The notes beneath the pieces were generated by a model. It worked only from the letters and a program-made list of their open reading frames with translations. It searched no databases and was not told where the DNA came from. Of a stretch of DNA of 64,000 nt, positions 57,486-64,000 are shown piece after piece. How positions within the stretch are numbered: position 1 is the first letter of the stretch; the number at the start of each line of letters is the position of its first letter. Source of the stretch: Bilabrum cf. latius (taxonomy: Eukaryota; Bigyra: Bicosoecida; Bigyra; Bicosoecida); assembly GCA_965178125.1 (NCBI GenBank), contig OZ237743.1, positions 930,001-994,000 of the forward strand. The letters run 5' to 3'. Made by a program: the position numbers and the translations under genes.

Positions 57486-58332
57486 TCAATACCGCATGCC
57501 CCTCATCTACGCCTACTCTGTGGAGCTACCGCTGGAGAGGCGCCCATCGTCAATCGGAGTAGACACCCTGCCACCACTCATGGCAGCGCCCACGCCTGGC
57601 TTGGGCGCGGCACTCGACCCCAGGTTCGGCATGGGCGCCGACATCCCGTCGTTGTCGGCATCTCGCATCCCAAGCATCACCCCGTCTTCCTCGTCCTCGT
57701 CTTCGTCCTCGTCCTCGCTGTCTGAGGGCCATGCCATTGCCTTGGCGCCTCCATCAGCAGTGTTGCCTGCATCGACCGCCTCTGCCCCATCCTCCTCGGC
57801 AGCATCTCCCCATTCGGGTGCGAGCGGCTCCGTCAGCTCAAATTCACTCAGATCCGTCTGGCACTCGAAGTACCCCGTGTCCATGGGACCCCTCAGCTTC
57901 GGCACATACGGGCCCGGCTTGTCGTACAGCTTGGACCAGTCCACTCCGTGCTTCACGAACCACGGGTGGTTCCTCAGCTCCTCGAAAGCCGCCTCGGGCC
58001 CCTTGCCCCCGATCCGGTCCTCCACGCTGGGCTCGAACAGCCTGGACAACAAGTCCTGCGCCTCCGGACTCATCCTCTCCTGCGCGCCCGCGGGCCACCT
58101 GATCTTGCGATACAGGATGTTGTCATACGTGCGGCTCACGCTGCGGCTGTCCCGGAAAGGAGTCCTGCCGGTGAGGCACTGGAACATAAGCACGCCCAGC
58201 GCCCAGTAGTCGCTCGCATAGCCGTGCCCCTTGCCAGTGATCAGCTCGGGAGCCAAGAAGGCAGTCGTGCCCACAGCCGAGTACCTTCTCCAGGCAGTCC
58301 CAGTGTAGGCGGGATCGTTCCTGTCAAACTAG
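57472..58332. repeat. K3 3' block duplicated in K2
   Basis: Partner of the block at 52010-52870, same orientation. Homology ends abruptly just upstream of the GTTAFLAPE motif, inside the large insertion. Confidence 0.88.
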
Positions 58333-61300
58333 GCGCGCTTGCCCTTGCCATCGCCCTCGCTGTCCAAGGACGACGTCCCGGCTGTGGACCACTTGGTCGC
58401 GCCTGGCAGGCTGGGGGTGCGATGCATCTTCTTCCCCTGGCCCTTTCTGGCCGCCCTGGAGCTTGACGACGAAGATAAAGGGAGAGCACTCGTGGCATTG
58501 GGCCCTGACTTGCCGCCTTGGCCCGATCTAGCAGTACCTCGGCTGCTGCTGCCCGGATGGCGCATGCCGGCCCGTTCTGAGCCTCGACTAGAGCTGCTCT
58601 AGTGATGTGTGCCCTTGCCAGCCGATCGGCACGCAGGCCTGACGCCTCGCTGCCGGCTTGCAGTTGCTGGCGATGGCTCGTGCTTGCCCGTCGGCGCGAG
58701 GGCGGCAGCGGCAGCACAGGCGGTTTGGTTGCTGCCAGTCCGTGGCCTTTGTGGCTTGGAACCATTCTCCATCGGCTGCTGCCCCTTTACGTGCTACTGG
58801 CTGTCTCTCTCCAGTTCGCCCATGGCACCTGCCGCCAGTCCCACCTCCTCGTCCACCAGGAGCACCTGCCCATCAAGTGGAGCCCTCCCATCCTCAGAGA
58901 ATGGCTCCACCTGATGGTCCCGGCTCCGCATGGGAGTGCTGGGCAAGATGCCGTTGGATGCAGCGGCCATGGCTCTCTCGATCGTTTCGCTGCCGCTGGT
59001 GCTGGTGCTTCCAGTGCGGCCGCTCGTGATCGTGTCACCATCCTCGTCACCGTCCTCGTCCGCATGGTCAATGTCAGCAGACCTGGTGGACCGTATGGCT
59101 TCTGTGCCGGGCGCAAGCACACCCACCACTCTGCTCGAATCCACGATAGTCCCGTTGGGCCTGAGCATGCCCAGGAGCGAGGGCACTGCCCGGGGCTGCC
59201 CCGTTGCAGAAGCAGACGACGATGCCTGCGACTGAATTAGCACGGGCGATGCCCCACTTTGGCCACCCTCACATGGCTTAGGGGTCGCTCCTCCAGACAC
59301 GCCCACGCTGGAGGAGGCGGGCCCCATGGCCTCGCTCTGCTGCATGGCGCCGGAGCTCTGCTCGCTGTTGCCTGCTAATGGGCTGTTGCTGTTGCCCGAC
59401 TTCCTGCCGGGCGCATGCAGGGCCTGCTCCATGGCGTGGCTCTGGCTCCAACTGGACGAGGATGTGCCCCTGCCTTCCCTCCGCTTGCGCCCGCGTCGGC
59501 TCTTTCTGCCGTCCATTGAGACCCTCCTTCCCTACCGGCCCGTGCTGTCCTCTGCAGAGTCATGCATGCCCGGCTGCGGCGGCTGCTAACCGAAAGGGGG
59601 TGTGCTGGACTCGCGGTCTCCATCTCTCTCCGTCGGGCCCCCGCTTCCTCTTGCTGCAGACAGCCGCTTCCGCCCTGACGAGGCGATCCCTGCCCCTGCC
59701 GTTGCTGCTGCTGCTGCTGGGGGTGCACGTGCACCCGCTCCTGCACGCAAGTCCATCGTGCTGGGCTTCATACCACGCACGGCCTCTTGCCCCAACATTC
59801 CGACCGAGTCCACCGATGAGCCTGCGCTGGTGCCGTCGCTCTGCCCGGTTGCGACCACCACAGTACCGGGCTTGTTGGTCCGGTAGACGTCGTCGCTTGC
59901 GTGGTACGTTGCAGACCGCGAGGATGCTGCAACCTCAACCATGCCCTTGCCTTCACTCGCACATCCCTTGGGCCTGTGCATGGCCACCACTGCCACCCCA
60001 GACCCCGACCGCGACTCCATCTGCACCTGCCCCGGTGGTTGGGCTCCCCTTGGGGTCGGGGGCCGCTGGATGGAGCGGTCTGTCGTGGCCGGGTCCTGCA
60101 TGCCGTCGTGACCGATGGCCAGTAGCCCGCGCATGTTGAGCAGCATGCCTTCCTGCTCTTGTTCGTCCAACTGCTGCTGGGGCTGAGACTGCTGGGGCTG
60201 GGGCTAAGCAAGCCCCGAGCTGGACCCTGATCCGGACCCTCCTTTCACCCCTTCCGATGTCTCGCTGTTCCCCGTCATGGCAGCAGCTCCATTCGCCGCG
60301 ACCTTCGACTCGAATGATCCGGATCCGGAAGGGCTCCCCGCCTGTCTGCCCCTTATGCTCGACTCTTTGGACACTCCACGCAGCCAGACGTCACTGCCAC
60401 CGACACCGCCGGCCGACACACCGCTCCGATGCGTGGCGGTGGTGACCTGCATAGCGGCATTGCCAGCACGAGTGACGCTGTACAGGCCAGCCGCAGTCGT
60501 ACTACTGCCGCCCCGGGCAGACCCAGAGTGATCCACGGCTCGGTTGGAGGCGTTCCGACCGTGCGCCCGTCCGTGCCCGGTGCTGGGTCCCGCCGCACGG
60601 CCCTCTCTGGTCATACCCCTCCCCTGCTCCTGCCTCCTGCCCCTCCGAGGTGCACGCGCTCTGTGCGACTCAGCCACGTCCTCGTAGACCGCCCTCCGGC
60701 GGAACACCTCTACTTCCACCGCCCCCGCCCTCTCCAAGGGGGCGAGCCCCTGCAGCCTGAGCGGGGAAGGGCCAGCCACGGGCTGCAGGTGCTGGGGCTG
60801 GGCCCGGCCCCCGGCGCCTGCCTCCAGCGGTGATGCCTGCGGGGGCTCTTCCAGGGAGTCTTCCGGGTCACCGTGGATGACATCACCGCGTGGAGTTGTC
60901 CCACGGGGCGTTCCAACGGGGCTGCACTCGACGCCGAGCGAGCTCCTGCCAGCAAGCTCTATCTTGCCAGCAGTCCTTAGGCTGCCGACCGTGTCGCTCG
61001 TTGCTCCAGCAACCAATCGATCGCCCGAATCGCTCGTGCCTCTTTGCGAGCCACGCCCTGGTAGAACCGAGCTAGCAGCCGCGTCATTGGACCACTGGGT
61101 GCCATGCCTGCGGCGTTGGCGGGAGCGCAGGCGTCGCTCACGCTCCTCTTCGTCCAGGGCGGTCCTGGCTCGCATCTACCTCCGGTGCAATACGGCTGCT
61201 TGCCACCTCTCGATCGTGCCTGACGGTACCAGCCTTCTGCCTTCGTGAGCGCATGGCTTGGTCAGAATCTCCAGCTCGTCCGCTGCCAGCCCAAAATCGA

Positions 61301-62579
61301 TGAGCTTCAGGTGGCCCTCGGCCGTGATGAGGACGTTCTCGCTCTTGAGATCTCGGTGCAGGATGCCCAGCCGGTGCAGGTGCGCAATGCTCATGACAAT
61401 CTCTGCGATCAAAGTGGCGGCATTCTGCTCGGGCAGTCGGCGCACGCCTTTCAGCAGTGAATACAGGTCGCCCCCCGGCACAAACTCCTGCACAACCACC
61501 AGTTTCGTTCTTGTAGTTGTCCATCCGTGTATCTAGGCGACGTAGGGATTTCGATCAACCGACGCAAGAGCTGCAATCATCGGTTCCTGCGAATCGAAGG
61601 GCCGAGGATACGAAAAATTGCGAAATCTCGGCGCATCGGCGAATGCATGTCGCAAACAGATGGTCGCAAGCATTCGGAAACAGCATCGGGATTGGGAACC
61701 GGCTTATGGGGAGGAATGCAGTGTGATCCAAAACCACTGTCTTACCTGTTCACATCTTTGAAGCATGTTTGATCCTCGCTGGCGAAGGGCTTGCAGATCG
61801 ATGGCCTTGGCGACGCTCACGGTTCCAAGGACATTACCGCCGAAGGTGCTGTCGTCCAAAACACGTTCTGAGGACCTCTACCGCGGTTTAGCCAGCATCA
61901 CGCGGCCAAATCCGCCTTTCGCGTAAGGCTTAAGAAACTACAGGCTTTGAAGATACAAAGTGTGGGAGTTTTGCGACTTCAATTGTCCCCCACTGGTCGC
62001 TGCAGGGCTCACAGAAGGCAGCATGGTCTCGCACGCGTCGATGATCCTAAGCATGCGAGAAGACAGCACACTCGGCCAAGGCGCGTTCATTTTCGAATAC
62101 TACCTTAGTCCAGCCAAAATGCTGCGAGCGGTTGCACCTTTGGCCGCTAGCTCTGGCGCGAAAGGAGTGACCGTGGACTTCGAGGGTTCGTGAATTTGCC
62201 GGCTAGTTCTTCCGCTTTCAACGGTAGATAAGGCCAGTGCAAACAGTCTGCGAAGTACAATTATAGTAGATCTCTCAATCTTTGGCCCGTAGCGACGGGA
62301 CAGCTCCAAGCATTGGCCACTTAGAGACGATACGGCGCCAAGGCCGGCAAGTGCTGTTGATGTCTCGGCCAAATCGCTCCCAGTAGAATGAACACGGTGC
62401 CCCCCTTGCCCCAAGTGCTCGGCCAGGACCGTTAGACTACATATACTTAGATCAAGTGGCAAGCTTTCCGTTGCCCCTGCGTCCTTAAGAGGCACTGACG
62501 GAGCAGATCGTCCTTGAGGCTGCTGCGGTGGCGACAATTCCGGCACTGCTTCGCTGCTAAGCGACAAGTTGCAGCCCAT
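57486..62579 (-). CDS. N-myristoylation-motif protein kinase K3 with split catalytic domain
   Basis: Exons 62579-61746 and 61586-57486 flank a 159-nt intron at the same position as in K2; 1644 residues; TGA stop. The start is MGCNLSLSSE. N-lobe: YAKGGFGRVMLA, VAKAID, then HRDLKSENVL and DFG (Asp ~375); about 1015 disordered residues precede GTTAFLAPE (~1390). Gln-rich parts flank TAG codons, for example SSGLA[TAG]PQPQQSQPQQQ at 60204. About 13 TAGs are in frame. The TAG at 61940-61938 (QSL[TAG]FLKPY) aligns with CAG in K1 (HGLQFAKPF). Two TAGs near the end, E[TAG]A[TAG]MRGMRY, correspond to one TAG and one Ser codon in K2. Same family and probable signalling role as K1 and K2. Confidence 0.87.
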
Positions 62580-63121
62580 GACACCTTGCTAGTTCGGTTT
62601 CTTGATTCAGACAAAACTAGTATTTGTCCGACAACTAAGCTACGACTCTCTCGTAGCGTCGTGTTGAATATGGGGTTGATCAAGGCACTTTCGAGCCGGA
62701 TTGCGCTACTCAATCCACTCAAGGTACACGTCACTTTATAAATGGAAGCCAGACTGTTGCCGGTCTTCGCGGTTAACTCAACGAATGTGTTTTCTCGAGC
62801 AGTGATTGAGAATATCTCTAGCAACTATCTAATAAACAAGGATATACCGCGCATGGCTGCGCGATATCGTTCGGTACCGCGAGGGAACGTGGATCGCGTA
62901 CCTGGAGACAATCAAGCGATGCCCTGCAGCAAGACATACAACGGAAAGGGTAGGCGTAGATATCTACTTATTCTTTTATCCCAAGTCAATCCTGTGGTTG
63001 AATGCCCCTTGCGATGCAAGTGAAACTGGCTCTACGTGGCTGACTGTTCGTGGACTTCACAAGCAAAATTGGATTGAGCTACGCCGAGGTCAGTCAAACT
63101 GTACGATGAACGCGTATGCTT
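62580..63121. other. intergenic, AT-richer
   Basis: Upstream of K3 and downstream of the last gene. A 93-codon plus-strand frame (62742-63023) is not protein-like. Nothing else was seen. Confidence 0.45.
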
Positions 63122-64000
63122 TTATCCGGTGTCATCCGCGGCATATTCGTCGGCCTTTTGGATCTCATCCGCCTGCTGCTGCAGCTGCTCGGCAGTTTGC
63201 GGCATCGCGATACGAGTGCCGATCACTGCGTTTCCGAAGTGTATAGCTCGCTCCGCTGGCGTCAGATGCATCCAGATGCGATGCTCTCGCTGTAGATTTG
63301 ACTGGCCCACCTGCCAGAGCATTTCGTGTTCCCACTGGCCGCTGGTGGTGCCATGCTTGCCGTCCTGGATTAACAGCGCCAAGCTCGCGGGTTCGAATCC
63401 CAGTGATTCAAACGCGCGAGCCATCCTCCTGTGCCTCACGGCATGCCACAGCCGCAACCCTGTCCCCGCCTGAGGTGCTACCGGCATACCTTGCGCAGGA
63501 TCGAGCGCCCGCGCGACGGCCCTCATTCTCGCCAGCTCTTTCCTCTGCTGCCGCGTGAGACGAGCACGAGCAGCTGAAGGGGTGTCAGGGGAGGCACCGT
63601 TTCGTGCGGCTGGAGACTCACCCTCATTGCTGGCTACCCTTGCTCTCTCCTAGAGGTTCCCCAACCCCCCCGACTCGAAGGAGTCCCACTCGTCACCCTC
63701 AACACCGCCATCCTAGCCGACCCCATCCCCTACCAAGTCCGGGTCCAGCACCCGCACCAGGGGGTCTTCCCCCTATAGCCCGTCACTCTCTTCTGCGATA
63801 CCTAGCTCATAAATCCCGCCGTCCAGCCACGCATCGTACTCGTGCATCCCATCCTCGCGAAGAGGCACGTCTTCAACCGCATTCCCATCCCCGGCCCCAT
63901 CCCACTTGCTCCGGACCCACTTGAGCAGAGGGCCCATCCACCCCGCCGATCCGTCCCCATTGCCACCGCCGCCCTTCGCTGCAGTGCCGTGCATCACACT
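63122..64000 (-). CDS. hypothetical protein, 5' end cut by window edge
   Basis: One frame of about 290 residues ends in TAA. An ATG at 63994 (MHGTAAKGGG) may be the start, but the frame is open to the window end. The N-terminal half is acidic and Gly-rich and crosses three TAGs (63775-63773, 63715-63713, 63655-63653 approximately). The C-terminal half is helical and basic then acidic, with RLTRQQRKELARMRAVARAL, a central globular stretch (WEHEMLWQVGQSNLQREHRI) and a Gln/Glu-rich end (TAEQLQQQADEIQKADEYAA). Family not recognised. Confidence 0.55.

Noticed and set aside
2146-63124. Widespread pseudogenisation or sequencing errors as the cause of in-frame stops
   Set aside because: Only TAG interrupts the genes, never TAA or TGA, frames are not shifted, motifs are intact on both sides, and the same TAGs are conserved in three array copies.
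2146-63124. Pyrrolysine or programmed readthrough at UAG
   Set aside because: The codon is frequent, occurs in disordered and conserved positions alike, sometimes twice in a row, and alternates with CAG in paralogues; this is ordinary sense use.

Overview
This is a 64 kb piece of a GC-rich nuclear genome from a eukaryote with GT-AG introns. An aureochrome (bZIP domain followed by a LOV domain) is known only from photosynthetic stramenopiles, so I read the source as an ochrophyte alga.

The central observation is that TAG is not a stop codon here. Read with the standard code, almost every gene breaks into same-frame pieces separated by TAG: the P-type Ca2+ ATPase, XPD helicase, uracil-DNA glycosylase, aureochrome, a DEAH helicase, three kinases and three copies of a giant membrane protein. 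The conserved motifs continue directly across each TAG. I count roughly 110 in-frame TAG codons in about 20 genes. All fully traced genes end in TGA (most) or TAA (helicases, XPD, the right-edge gene), never TAG. Alignments between paralogues inside the window and to known families point to glutamine. Several genes are only visible under this reading.

Layout, left to right: a putative mitochondrial WW-like protein (- strand, runs off the left edge); a small acidic membrane protein; a PMCA-type Ca2+ ATPase; the aureochrome; uracil-DNA glycosylase; and a divergent pair of SPFH/Band-7 paralogues. A tandem array (12502-27199) follows, with three 4.9 kb units, each holding one gene for a ~1490-residue signal-peptide and multi-TM protein, then a fourth truncated end.

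The middle holds a DEAH-box helicase with dsRBM-like, UBA-like and RWD-like regions, a hidden gene at 33465-34595, XPD, a hidden spliced secreted protein (38538-39558), a two-module EGF-repeat secreted protein, a hypothetical gene, a three-exon gene resembling Tae4-type amidases with both catalytic residues replaced, and a tRNA-Thr(CGU).

The right third holds three related N-myristoylation-motif protein kinases. Each kinase domain is split between DFG and APE by about 640-1015 residues. The last gene is partial at the right edge.

There are no operons. Gene structures were assembled by hand from ORFs, splice consensus and frame continuity, without transcripts or database searches.
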